In this document: one piece after another, positions 6,849 to 15,058 of the stretch
How the letters are laid out: every line of letters begins with the position of its first letter
How positions within the stretch are numbered: position 1 is the first letter of the stretch
DNA from: Bacteroidales bacterium
Lineage (GTDB): Bacteria; Bacteroidota; Bacteroidia; Bacteroidales; JAIPAP01
Length of the DNA stretch: 32,632 nucleotides
Direction of reading: 5' to 3'
NCBI GenBank assembly: GCA_021740045.1
Contig: JAIPAP010000048.1
Location: 1 to 32,632, forward strand
Notes under the pieces: model-generated
Databases searched by the model: none
What the model was told of the DNA's origin: nothing
The model's input: only the letters and a program-made list of their open reading frames with translations
Position numbers and translations under genes: made by a program

Positions 6849-7790
6849 TTATTTACCATCAAAGCGAAATAACGAACTTATCGATTCATAATTATGTACC
6901 CTGCTGATCACATCGGCCAATAAGTCGGCTGTTGATACAACAGTGATCTTATCACTTTCATGATCAAGGGGAATGGTATCGGTAACGATTAATTCGGTAA
7001 ACGCTGATTGTTCAATTTTTTTGTGTGCATCTTTTGAAAGGATGGGATGCGTTGCAAACCCTCTCACGCTATTAGCGCCTTTGTCCATCATCATATTGGC
7101 GGCTTTGGTAATGGTGCCGCCTGTATCGATAATGTCATCGATCAAAATCACATCTTTGCCTTTCACATCACCCACCAAAGCCATTTTTTCAACTTCATTG
7201 GGTTGCGTTCGCTGCTTATAACAAATCACGAAAGTGGTACCCAGAAAACGAGCATAAGCTGCGGCCCGGCGTGTTCCACCGGTATCGGGCGATGCCGTAA
7301 TGGGATTGTCGAGGTCTAATTTCCTGATATAGGGAATAAAAATAGAAGAAGCATAAAGATGATCAACCGGAATATCAAAAAAGCCCTGGATCTGGTCGGC
7401 ATGCAAATCAATGGTGATCACCCGGCTTACTCCGGCGGCCGTGAGCAAGTTGGCAACCAATTTAGCCCCAATGGAAACCCTTGGCTTATCTTTTCGATCC
7501 TGACGGGCATAACCAAAATAGGGGATCACGGCTACTATTTGCCTTGCCGATGCCCTTTTTGCCGCATCGATCATCAACAAAAGCTCAAAAAAATTGTCAG
7601 TGGGGGCAAAAGTGGATTGGACAATAAACACATCATTTCCCCTAACATTTTCCTCAAAAGATGGTTGAAATTCACCGTCGAAGAAATCAGTGACCACCGA
7701 CTTGCCCAGGTTTTTACCATAGCTTTCGGCGATACGCTCTGCCAGATAACGGCTAGCCCTTCCCGAAAAAATATTAACCAAACTTGACAT
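6849..7790 (-). CDS. prs: Ribose-phosphate pyrophosphokinase (PRPP synthetase)
   Basis: Prs makes phosphoribosyl pyrophosphate from ribose-5-phosphate and ATP for nucleotide, His and Trp synthesis. The protein (313 residues from the chosen start) shows the flexible loop region PYFGYARQDRKDKPR, the metal/ribose region ITIDLHADQIQGFF, ASPDTGGTRRA and the PRPP-binding loop ILIDDIIDTGGT. I use the ATG at 7788-7790 (MSSLVNIFSGRASRYLAE) rather than an upstream one at 7886. The longer version would add 32 non-family residues, and a good promoter (7832-7862) lies inside that extension. It heads the prs-rplY transcription unit. Confidence 0.97.
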   Translation of the reverse strand: MSSLVNIFSGRASRYLAERIAESYGKNLGKSVVTDFFDGEFQPSFEENVRGNDVFIVQSTFAPTDNFFELLLMIDAAKRASARQIVAVIPYFGYARQDRKDKPRVSIGAKLVANLLTAAGVSRVITIDLHADQIQGFFDIPVDHLYASSIFIPYIRKLDLDNPITASPDTGGTRRAAAYARFLGTTFVICYKQRTQPNEVEKMALVGDVKGKDVILIDDIIDTGGTITKAANMMMDKGANSVRGFATHPILSKDAHKKIEQSAFTELIVTDTIPLDHESDKITVVSTADLLADVISRVHNYESISSLFRFDGK

Positions 7791-7831
7791 TGCGTTATTA
7801 AATTTACAGATTAAACGCTCACGTTGAGCTG

Positions 7832-7862
7832 CAAAAGTAGTGATTCTTTCAAAGATAAACAA
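7832..7862 (-). promoter_or_regulatory. Bacteroidota-type promoter for prs-rplY
   Basis: On the minus strand a TTG (7860-7862) is followed after 20 bases by TACTTTTG (7832-7839), matching the TTG-N(19-21)-TAnnTTTG pattern. Transcription would start near 7825, leaving a leader of about 35 bases before the ATG at 7790. This also argues against the upstream start at 7886. Confidence 0.6.
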
Positions 7863-7941
7863 CAGATTGTTTTGTTTTAGGTACATTTTAAAGAAAACAC
7901 TTTAATTTATAAAACTTTGCCTTGGGTTTTCTTAATCATTT

Positions 7942-7955
7942 GAACACTAGTATTC
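7942..7955. promoter_or_regulatory. Imperfect 14-bp palindrome upstream of cydA (possible operator)
   Basis: The bases GAACACTAGTATTC read the same on both strands at 12 of 14 positions, centred on CTAG. The site lies 116-129 bases before cydA in an AT-rich intergenic region. An oxygen- or redox-responsive regulator would be sensible for a bd oxidase, but the site does not match a consensus I can name and could be chance. Confidence 0.25.
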
Positions 7956-8070
7956 TGTGTCAATAATTCAATTTATAATTATTATAAACTATATAAACAT
8001 TTCCAAAAAACCGTTGTTTACCGAGTAACAATAAGGAAAAGGATGGTTATAACTTGGTAAACTAAGGGAA

Positions 8071-9396
8071 ATGGAAGATTTACTTGCAGCACGATTACAG
8101 ATGGCTGTTTCATTGGGGTTTCACATCATTTTTGCCTCCATTGGAATAGCATTGCCATTTATGATGGCTGTTTCGGAATATAAATTCAATAAAACCGGCA
8201 AGCAGGTTTATAAAGACCTTACCAAGGCATGGTCGAAAGGATTGGCCATATTTTTTGCAACCGGCGCGGTATCAGGTACTGTCCTTTCATTTGAACTGGG
8301 ACTATTATGGCCAAGCTTTATGGAACATGCCGGTCCTATTTTCGGAATGCCCTTTTCATGGGAAGGTACGGCCTTTTTTATTGAAGCAATTGCCTTGGGA
8401 TTATTTCTGTATGGCTGGAAGCGGTTGAATAAATGGGTTCATTGGGCAACCGGCGTTGTTGTTGGCTTATCCGGTGTTGCTTCGGCAATATTTGTAGTGG
8501 CCGCTAATGCCTGGATGAACGCCCCGGCTGGTTTCGACTGGGTTAACGGTGAAGCGATCAACATCGATCCGGTTGCTGCTATGTTTAACCGGGCATGGCC
8601 TTCACAAGCCCTTCATATGGTATTGGCTGCTTTTGTCAGTACAGGATTTGCCGTAGCCGGGCTTCATGCTATCTTGTTGCTTGGCGACAGGGGAAATTTA
8701 TTTCATAAAAAAGCGCTTCGGATAGCGCTGAGCATAGGCGCTATAGCTGCACTTTTACAACCCCTAAGCGGTGACATTTCGGCAAAAATGGTAGCCGATA
8801 CGCAACCCGCCAAGCTGGCGGCTATGGAAGGGCACTTTGAAACCAGCGCCCCTGCCGACCTCATCATAGGAGGAATTCCTGATGAAGATGAAAAAGTGGT
8901 TAAATATGCCATCCGGATCCCGGGATTGCTGAGCTATCTTGCTCATGGAGACTTCGATGCCAAGGTGATCGGGTTAAACGAAATTCCTGAGGAAGAATGG
9001 CCACCCGTGGCCATCACCCATATTTCCTTCCAGGTGATGGTAGGATTAGGTATGATCATGGCCCTTATTGGCTTAATGTTCTTTTATTTCCAATGGAAAA
9101 AGAAACATATGGCGGATAAACGATGGTTCCTGAAACTGCTGGCAATTGCCACGCCTCTTGGTTTTATTGCCATTGAGGCCGGATGGACGGTGACGGAAGT
9201 CGGACGGCAACCCTGGATCATATACGGCATCATGAAAACCAAGGAAGCTGTTACTTCCATGCCGGGAATACAATACCCACTTGTTTTATTTTCTGTGGTT
9301 TATATTATTTTAACGTTGATTTTAATCTGGCTGATGCGCCGGCAAATCATTACCTTGAAGCACAATTATGAATCGGCAAATGAGTATGAAGATTAA
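8071..9396 (+). CDS. cydA: Cytochrome bd-type quinol oxidase subunit I
   Basis: CydA carries the quinol site and the haems of the bd oxidase, which reduces oxygen to water at high affinity without proton pumping. The 441-residue protein has multiple TM helices. The N-terminus MEDLLAARLQMAVSLGFHIIFASIGIALPF places haem-ligand H18 where the family has it. The region FELGLLWPSFMEHAGPIFGMPFSWEGTAFFIEAIALGLFLYGW contains the conserved acidic residues, and the GRQPW motif is present in TVTEVGRQPWIIYGIMKT. The periplasmic Q-loop looks like the short form, placing it nearer the cyanide-insensitive (CioA-like) branch than the E. coli long-loop type. cydB follows after 17 bases. No cydDC or cydX gene is recognisable nearby. 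Confidence 0.96.
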   Translation: MEDLLAARLQMAVSLGFHIIFASIGIALPFMMAVSEYKFNKTGKQVYKDLTKAWSKGLAIFFATGAVSGTVLSFELGLLWPSFMEHAGPIFGMPFSWEGTAFFIEAIALGLFLYGWKRLNKWVHWATGVVVGLSGVASAIFVVAANAWMNAPAGFDWVNGEAINIDPVAAMFNRAWPSQALHMVLAAFVSTGFAVAGLHAILLLGDRGNLFHKKALRIALSIGAIAALLQPLSGDISAKMVADTQPAKLAAMEGHFETSAPADLIIGGIPDEDEKVVKYAIRIPGLLSYLAHGDFDAKVIGLNEIPEEEWPPVAITHISFQVMVGLGMIMALIGLMFFYFQWKKKHMADKRWFLKLLAIATPLGFIAIEAGWTVTEVGRQPWIIYGIMKTKEAVTSMPGIQYPLVLFSVVYIILTLILIWLMRRQIITLKHNYESANEYED

Positions 9397-9413
9397 AAAG
9401 GAAGGAATAAAAT

Positions 9414-10420
9414 ATGTTTGAAGTTGCTATATTTTTTCTGGGCGCCTCATTGCTGTTATATACACTATTCGGTGGAGCCGATTTCGGAGCCGGCATCGTG
9501 GAGATATTTTCGGGCAAAAAGCAACAGCAGACAATCACCCATGCCATCGGACCGGTTTGGGAAGCCAACCACATCTGGCTGATCATTGTGGTAGTAATTC
9601 TGTTTATGGGTTTCCCGAAGATCTACGCCGAGATATCCTTATACCTGCACATCCCACTGGTGCTATTGTTATTGGGCATAATCCTTAGAGGTACAGCTTT
9701 TACTTTCAGACACTATGATGCCATACAAGATCAATCAAACCAGTATTACACGGCCATATTTCGCATTTCCAGTGTAATGGCGCCATTATTTCTGGGAATA
9801 GTACTTGGAGCAGCCATTATGGGTGATATTGACCCCACCGCTACCACGTTTCCCGCAAAGTTTGTGGCTCCTTGGTTTAATTTCTTTACGCTCAGTGTTG
9901 GCATATTTATTAGTTGCCTGTTTGCCTTCCTGGCGGCAGTCTATCTGATAGGCGAAACATCCGACGAAAATAAGCGGTTCGAATTTATCCGCATCGCGAG
10001 AAATCTTAACATTGCCACGGTAATTGCCGGCGGCTTGGTTTTCATACTCGGGGAGTTTTATGGTGTTAATCTGCTGGAGCAATATCTCGATTCCTGGATA
10101 TCAATAACAGGTGTTGTCCTTGCAACTCTGTCGCTTCCCCTGCTCTATTACACGCTTATTAAAGGCTGGAGTGTTTTCTCACGGCTCATTTCAGCCTTCC
10201 AGGTAGTAATGATCATTGGCACCTGGTTTTACGCTCAATATCCTGTAGTATTAAAATATACCGATGGTAGTGCACTAACCCTAACAGGTGCCGCAGCACC
10301 TTATGCTACCTTACTGCAACTGGGAATAGCATTGCTGGTGGGTTCATGCCTGATTTTCCGGCATTGTATTTTTTGATGAGAACCTTTAAGGGAAAACCAA
10401 AGCTGAAAATGAAGGAATGA
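9414..10420 (+). CDS. cydB: Cytochrome bd-type quinol oxidase subunit II, apparent frameshift near the 3' end
   Basis: CydB is the structural partner of CydA in the inner membrane. The start MFEVAIFFLGASLLLYTLFGGADFGAGIVEIF and the segment HAIGPVWEANHIWLIIVVVILFMGFP are family hallmarks, and eight or more TM helices are visible. As read, the frame stops at 10376 (320 residues) after the atypical ending LIFRHCIF. Adding one base at the CC of 10358-10359 would give LIFPALYFLMRTFKGK and a stop at 10418-10420 (about 335 residues). That looks like the normal basic CydB C-terminus after the last helix. I therefore list it to 10420 and treat it as a one-base deletion or a sequencing error. The first 315 residues are intact. 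Confidence 0.9.
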
Positions 10421-10726
10421 GCCATTCTTGAATTGAGGTCATAACATTAGAATATTACCGGTTTGAACCCAGGATTGTTGATAAGGTGAGCGCTCTTACC
10501 CGTGGCTCTGATTACGAACAGCCCCTTGTTCTCTGCCATCCTTGCGCTGCCGGCATGTTTTGTGAGGCAGGCCACAGCTCCATATAACGTGCTTCCTTTA
10601 TATTTAGGCCTCCACGTTTTAGCCATGTTCATCTTATTCGGGTTTTTTTGGTTTTCATTCATGGCACTGCGATCTACCTTTAAAGATACGATATTTTATG
10701 CTGTTTTTCATGACGATAAATAATAA
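10421..10726. other. Unassigned stretch with overlapping opposite-strand open frames
   Basis: Between cydB and the suf terminator lie two mutually overlapping open frames, neither of which I recognise. On the plus strand, 10502-10723 gives 73 residues with one hydrophobic segment (about residues 32-55, LPLYLGLHVLAMFILFGFFW) and the end HDDK. On the minus strand, 10447-10662 gives 71 residues that are soluble and basic (from 10626: MAKTWRPKYKGSTLYGAV). The segment around 10490-10620 looks more GC-rich than its flanks. The plus-strand frame would be a single-helix protein just after cydB, the position of CydX-type subunits, but its sequence does not look like CydX. It may equally be a dispersed repeat remnant. 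Confidence 0.35.
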
Positions 10727-10755
10727 AACCGGGATAGAAAAGATCCATCCCGGTT
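10727..10755 (-). terminator. Terminator of the suf operon
   Basis: A perfect 8-bp inverted repeat AACCGGGA (10727-10734) and TCCCGGTT (10748-10755) has a 13-base loop. On the minus strand the stem is followed by TTTTATTATTT, giving a usable intrinsic terminator 27 bases after the last suf gene. It could also weakly stop plus-strand transcription arriving from cydB. Confidence 0.8.
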
Positions 10756-10781
10756 CAATCATTTCGTTCTTCTACGGTCCT

Positions 10782-11105
10782 TTAAATAAACCCAAGTTCC
10801 ATTTTGGCTTCTTCGCTCATCATATCCATAGTCCAGGGAGGGTCGAATGTAATTTCCACATCTGCACTGTTCACACCTTCAACTTCGGCAGCTTTTTCCT
10901 TGACTTCCTGCGGCAGGCTCTCTGCCACCGGGCAATTGGGGGCTGTTAGTGTCATGAGGATATGCACATTGGAATCATCATCGATATTAACCTCATAAAC
11001 CAAACCCAGGTCATAAATGTTGACCGGTATTTCAGGGTCGTAAACTTGTTTAAGCTGTTCGACCACACCGTTTTCTATATCCATTTTTTTGATCTTTTCT
11101 TCCAT
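10782..11105 (-). CDS. sufT: DUF59/MIP18-family Fe-S assembly factor (SufT-like)
   Basis: This 107-residue DUF59 protein has the hallmark YDPEIPVNIYDLGLVYEV, the strand ILMTLTAPNCPVAESL with the conserved cysteine in APNCP, and the C-terminal EITFDPPWTMDMMSEEAKMELGF. Family members (SufT, PaaD, MIP18/CIA2) help mature or deliver Fe-S clusters rather than build them. Here it closes the suf operon, two bases after sufE, which supports a role with the Suf scaffold. The symbol rests on this context; the exact client proteins are unknown. The short version found here lacks the N-terminal extension of some Firmicutes SufT proteins. Confidence 0.88.
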   Translation of the reverse strand: MEEKIKKMDIENGVVEQLKQVYDPEIPVNIYDLGLVYEVNIDDDSNVHILMTLTAPNCPVAESLPQEVKEKAAEVEGVNSADVEITFDPPWTMDMMSEEAKMELGFI

Positions 11106-11107
11106 AG

Positions 11108-11548
11108 TTATTGCTGTTTTGCTTTTTTAGCCTTAAACGCCATGGCATAAAATTTCATTTGCTTGATCATTGAAACCAACCCGTTGGAACGCGTAGGCGA
11201 CAAATGCTCGCGCAGGCCGATTTTGTCGATAAAATCGAGATCGGCGTTGATGATATCATCCGGGGATTGACCCGAGAGTACACGTATTAAGAGATTGGCG
11301 ATTCCTTTGGTGATAACGGCGTCGCTATCACCTTTAAAATATAGCTTTCCGTCATCCATATAAGCTGTTAACCATACCCTCGACTGGCATCCTGAAATGA
11401 GGTTGCTTTCCACCTTTTGACTTTCATCGATTTGTGGAATGGATTTCCCCATCTCAATTAGATAGTTATATTTATCCATCCAGTCATCAAAGTTTTCAAA
11501 CTCCGATATGATTTGCTGCTCTTTTTCTTTAATTGTAGCCATAGTCAA
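11108..11548 (-). CDS. sufE: SufE family sulfur acceptor protein
   Basis: SufE accepts persulfide sulfur from SufS and passes it to the SufBCD scaffold. The 146-residue protein carries the active cysteine in SNLISGCQSRVWL (C54 counted from the first Met), and the conserved segments FKGDSDAVITKGIANLLIRVLSG and IGLREHLSPTRSNGLVSMIKQMK. Translation could equally begin at the third codon (MATIKEKEQQI); the difference is two residues. It lies 33 bases after sufS and two bases before the DUF59 gene, so it is tightly linked in the operon. SufU is absent, and SufE is the usual partner in this phylum. Confidence 0.95.
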   Translation of the reverse strand: MTMATIKEKEQQIISEFENFDDWMDKYNYLIEMGKSIPQIDESQKVESNLISGCQSRVWLTAYMDDGKLYFKGDSDAVITKGIANLLIRVLSGQSPDDIINADLDFIDKIGLREHLSPTRSNGLVSMIKQMKFYAMAFKAKKAKQQ

Positions 11549-11581
11549 CTCCTTAATAATTATGAAGGTGATTTTTGGAAA

Positions 11582-12820
11582 TTATCCAAACATCTCTTTC
11601 ACCTTATTAATTGCCTTAAGCAAAGTTTCTATTTCTGTTTTGGTATTGTATAATCCAAAAGAGGCCCTCACCGTTCCCGGAATCCCGTAGTGATCCATAA
11701 TGGGCTGGGTACAGTGATTCCCGGTTCGTACCGCCACACCAAAGTGATCAATTATGGTACCGGCATCATAGGGATGAATATCACCGATCAATAATGAAAT
11801 CACACTAGCCTTATTCCGGGCCTTGCCTATGATAGTGATGCCATCCATCTTTTCGAGTTCGGTAGTGGCATAATGCATCAATTCGTCTTCATGCTTCTTG
11901 ATGTTCTCAAGGCCAAGGTTGTTGATATAATCCAGTGCAGCGCCAAAACCTATCACACCTGCTACATTGGGTGTGCCGGCTTCAAACTTATAGGGTATAT
12001 CATTGTAATCGGTCTTTTCAAAGGTAACGCTTTTAATCATTTCGCCCCCTCCTTGATAGGGGGGCATTTCTTCGAGAAATTTTTCCTTGCCGTACAGCCC
12101 TCCTATTCCGGTAGGACCATAAACCTTATGCCCCGAAAAACAATAGAACTCGCAATGGAGGTCCTGAACATCAACGCTTCCATGGGGCAACCCCTGGGCG
12201 CCGTCGATCAAAACCGGAATATCATTATCATGGGCAATCTCCACGATCTCTTTTACCGGGTTGATCGTTCCCAGTGTGTTGGATATATGATTTACGGCTA
12301 CCAGCCTGGTCTTTTCGTTGAATAAGTCCCGGTATGCCTCCAGGTCCATTTCGCCGGCATCATCCACCGGAATAATGCGTAACCTTGCCCCCACTTCTTC
12401 ACACAACATCTGCCACGGAACTATATTGGAATGATGCTCTATGGCCGATATGATGATCTGGTCACCTTTTTTAACATTTTTCTTACCCCAGGTGGAAGCC
12501 ACCAGGTTGATGGATTCGGTGGTGCCTCTCGTAAATACGATTTCATGACTATACCGGGCATTGATATGCTGAGCGATCTTTTGCCTCACATTTTCGAATG
12601 ATTCGGTGGCCATAACGCTCAACCGGTGAACGCCCCGATGTACATTACTGTTTTCGCGATGATAATAATCAGTAATAGCATTTATTACCTGCAATGGCTT
12701 TTGGGTGGTGGCAGCATTATCAAAATATACCAGGGGGCTTCCGTTCACTTCCTGTTGAAGGATGGGGAAATCTTTCCTGATCTTTTCCAAATTATACCCG
12801 GTATTTGTTGTTTGATACAT
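11582..12820 (-). CDS. sufS: Cysteine desulfurase (SufS, group II)
   Basis: SufS takes sulfur from cysteine with PLP and hands it to SufE. I start at the ATG at 12818-12820 (412 residues, MYQTTNTGYNLEKIRKDFPIL). The longer open frame to 12904 would run into sufD and adds non-family residues, whereas this start sits eight bases after the sufD stop. The PLP lysine is in FSGHKVYGPTG (about K232), the substrate-binding stretch is SAIEHHSNIVPW, and the active cysteine is in RTGNHCTQP (about C370). Both residues are offset by the same six positions from E. coli SufS K226/C364. It follows sufD directly in the operon. Confidence 0.97.
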   Translation of the reverse strand: MYQTTNTGYNLEKIRKDFPILQQEVNGSPLVYFDNAATTQKPLQVINAITDYYHRENSNVHRGVHRLSVMATESFENVRQKIAQHINARYSHEIVFTRGTTESINLVASTWGKKNVKKGDQIIISAIEHHSNIVPWQMLCEEVGARLRIIPVDDAGEMDLEAYRDLFNEKTRLVAVNHISNTLGTINPVKEIVEIAHDNDIPVLIDGAQGLPHGSVDVQDLHCEFYCFSGHKVYGPTGIGGLYGKEKFLEEMPPYQGGGEMIKSVTFEKTDYNDIPYKFEAGTPNVAGVIGFGAALDYINNLGLENIKKHEDELMHYATTELEKMDGITIIGKARNKASVISLLIGDIHPYDAGTIIDHFGVAVRTGNHCTQPIMDHYGIPGTVRASFGLYNTKTEIETLLKAINKVKEMFG

Positions 12821-12828
12821 GAATGAAC

Positions 12829-14247
12829 CTATATCTTGGTCATATCTATATTGAATTTCAGTTCCTTTTCGGGATGGTTGCAATGCAGTACACATTGATC
12901 GCAAATTGAAAGCTCACCACGCAAGCGCTTCTTCACCATATCATCGATCCGTTCCCTGAGGTTTTCAATACTGATCTTATTCACCACCTCGGCGGTAAAG
13001 GCATACATCAGCAACATCCGTGCATTTTCCTTACTAATACCCCTTGAACGGATGTAAAACATCGCTTGCTGGTCAAGCTGTCCAACCGTTGCGCCGTGTG
13101 AACATTTCACATCGTCGGCATAGATCTCAAGAAACGGTTGGGTATCCACGGTAGCTTTATCCGTTAGCAGGATGTTCTTATTATTCTGATAAGCATTAGT
13201 ATGCTGTGAATCTTTTCTTACCAAAATGTGACCATTAAACACCGCACTGGACGAATCATCCAGGATACCCTTAAACTGCTCATTGCTGTAACTATCAGGG
13301 GTAGCATGGTCGATAAATACATGATTATCCACGTGCTGTTCCCTGTCTACCAAATATAGGCCATATACATTGGCTGTACAGTTACGCCCGTTCAAGGTTA
13401 CATGGGTGTCATTACGGATCAACCCGCCATTAAGAGTTATGGCATTAGTGGTAACATTACTGTTGGCTTCCTGATGCAAGTACACATTATTGATCAGCGT
13501 TGAGCTGTCGTCCTTGTTTTGCAGTTTATAATGATCGAGAGTCGAGTTTTCATCCACATAAACTTCGGTTAGGGCATTGAGGAAAGTATAGCGATGATGC
13601 ACCGAGTCGTCACATTGCAAAAGGGTCAATTTGCTGTTTTTACCCATGATCACTAAGTTCCTGGACTGGATAAACAAATTTTCATCACTGTCGATAATAT
13701 TGACCATCTGCAGCGGCTTTTCCACTTCCACGCCATCGGGCACATAAATGAAAATGCCGTCCTGTGCAAATGCCGTGTTCAGGGCAGTAAGACCGTTTTC
13801 GTTGTAGTCGGCATATTTTCCATAATGCTTGCTGATCAATTCAGGATATTCCTGCATGGCCTGGGCCAAGCTCCCGACAATGGTTCCGTTGGGCAAGGTC
13901 CGTAAGGGTGCTTTCCGGTATACATACCAGCCGTTCAACTGGGCCACCATGTAGGTATCAAAATCGGGGATTTCGCATTCGAATATCTTTTCCACATTGG
14001 TTTGCCGGGGTGCACCCTCGATCCGGAAATTATAATCCTTTGCCAGGGTTTCTTCAAGGCTTGTGCTTCTCCACTTTTCCATCTTGGTGTGCGGGAAACC
14101 CATTTTGGTGAAAGCTTCAAATGCTTCATTCCGCAGCGCTGATACCGGTTTGATGTCGTTCTTAAAGATCTGATCCTTTTTGTCTTCAAACAAACTGATC
14201 ATCCGGTCTTTAAGTGATATATCAAGTGTATTGGTTTCCATTTTCAT
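12829..14247 (-). CDS. sufD: Fe-S cluster assembly scaffold component SufD
   Basis: SufD pairs with SufB and SufC to form the SufBC2D scaffold on which clusters are built. The 472-residue protein has the family beta-helix core (ALNTAFAQDGIFIYVPDGVEVEKPLQMVNI) and the conserved C-terminal block FNGHILVRKDSQHTNAYQNNKNILL, then DVKCSHGATVGQLDQQAMFYIRSRGI with the functional Cys-Ser-His. A CDQCVLHCNHPEKE motif lies near the C-terminus; I have not tied it to a known function. The start may be at 14247 or two codons later (METNTLDISL). It sits 17 bases after sufC and eight bases before sufS. Confidence 0.96.
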   Translation of the reverse strand: MKMETNTLDISLKDRMISLFEDKKDQIFKNDIKPVSALRNEAFEAFTKMGFPHTKMEKWRSTSLEETLAKDYNFRIEGAPRQTNVEKIFECEIPDFDTYMVAQLNGWYVYRKAPLRTLPNGTIVGSLAQAMQEYPELISKHYGKYADYNENGLTALNTAFAQDGIFIYVPDGVEVEKPLQMVNIIDSDENLFIQSRNLVIMGKNSKLTLLQCDDSVHHRYTFLNALTEVYVDENSTLDHYKLQNKDDSSTLINNVYLHQEANSNVTTNAITLNGGLIRNDTHVTLNGRNCTANVYGLYLVDREQHVDNHVFIDHATPDSYSNEQFKGILDDSSSAVFNGHILVRKDSQHTNAYQNNKNILLTDKATVDTQPFLEIYADDVKCSHGATVGQLDQQAMFYIRSRGISKENARMLLMYAFTAEVVNKISIENLRERIDDMVKKRLRGELSICDQCVLHCNHPEKELKFNIDMTKI

Positions 14248-14264
14248 GTTGGTTTTCTAGTCTA

Positions 14265-15014
14265 TTAATAGGCATGCTCCTTAAGCCATTCATAACCTTT
14301 TTCTTCCAACTCAAGCGCGAGCTCTTTGCCCCCGGTCTTAACAATGCGACCGTCATACAGCACATGCACCACATCGGGGATGATGTAATCGAGCAGGCGC
14401 TGATAGTGTGTAATCACAATGGTTGAATTATCGGGCTTGCGCAATTTGTTTACACCATTCGCTACTATTTTCAAGGCGTCAATGTCGAGGCCCGAATCGG
14501 TTTCATCTAGAATAGCAAGTTGCGGTTCAAGCACCGCCATCTGAAAAATTTCGTTCTTCTTTTTTTCCCCACCCGAGAAGCCTTCATTTACTGAACGTTT
14601 GGTAAGATTGGACTGCATATCGAGCATTTTCTTTTTTTCCTCCATCCGGGCAATGAAATCACTGGCCGACATAGGATCGAGACCATGATATTTACGCTGT
14701 TCATTCAAGGCTGTACGCAAAAAATTATTCATGCTTACCCCTGGTATCTCCACCGGATATTGGAATCCCAGAAAGATGCCTTCTCGTGCCCTTTCTTCAG
14801 GGTCCATTTCAAGCAAGTTCTGGCCTTTGTAAAAGACCTCTCCCTCGTCGATATCAAAAAAATCACGTCCGGCAATAATTGAGGCCAATGTGCTTTTTCC
14901 CGTACCATTTGGCCCCATTATAGCATGTACTTCTCCTTTTTCTACTTCAAGGTTTAATTTTTTGAGGATCTGTTTACCTTCAATCGAAACAGACAGATTC
15001 TTTATGCTTAGCAT
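14265..15014 (-). CDS. sufC: Fe-S cluster assembly ATPase SufC
   Basis: SufC is the ABC-type ATPase that drives structural changes of SufB/SufD. The 249 residues show Walker A GPNGTGKST, Q-loop GFQYPVEIPGVSM, the degenerate signature FSGGEKKKNEI characteristic of SufC, Walker B LAILDETDSGLDIDAL and the switch His in TIVITHYQRLLDYI. It is soluble, without membrane segments, as expected. It lies between sufB (44 bases upstream) and sufD (17 bases downstream) in the minus-strand operon. Confidence 0.98.
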   Translation of the reverse strand: MLSIKNLSVSIEGKQILKKLNLEVEKGEVHAIMGPNGTGKSTLASIIAGRDFFDIDEGEVFYKGQNLLEMDPEERAREGIFLGFQYPVEIPGVSMNNFLRTALNEQRKYHGLDPMSASDFIARMEEKKKMLDMQSNLTKRSVNEGFSGGEKKKNEIFQMAVLEPQLAILDETDSGLDIDALKIVANGVNKLRKPDNSTIVITHYQRLLDYIIPDVVHVLYDGRIVKTGGKELALELEEKGYEWLKEHAY

Positions 15015-15058
15015 TTTGTTTCGTTTAGCTTATCATTAATCATTCAAAAATTCACTTA

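Noticed and set aside
7791-7886. Upstream start for prs
   Set aside because: It contains a good promoter (7832-7862), and the added residues do not fit the family N-terminus.
10458-10500. tRNA-like stretch on the minus strand (GGGTTCAAACC after a GGTAAGAGCGCTC-type segment)
   Set aside because: It resembles pieces of a T-loop and a D-arm, but the spacing leaves no full anticodon arm and variable loop, and no acceptor stem can be formed; chance or at best a relic.
12821-12904. Longer sufS start overlapping sufD
   Set aside because: It adds 28 residues encoded by sufD sequence in another frame; the ATG at 12820 sits neatly after the sufD stop.
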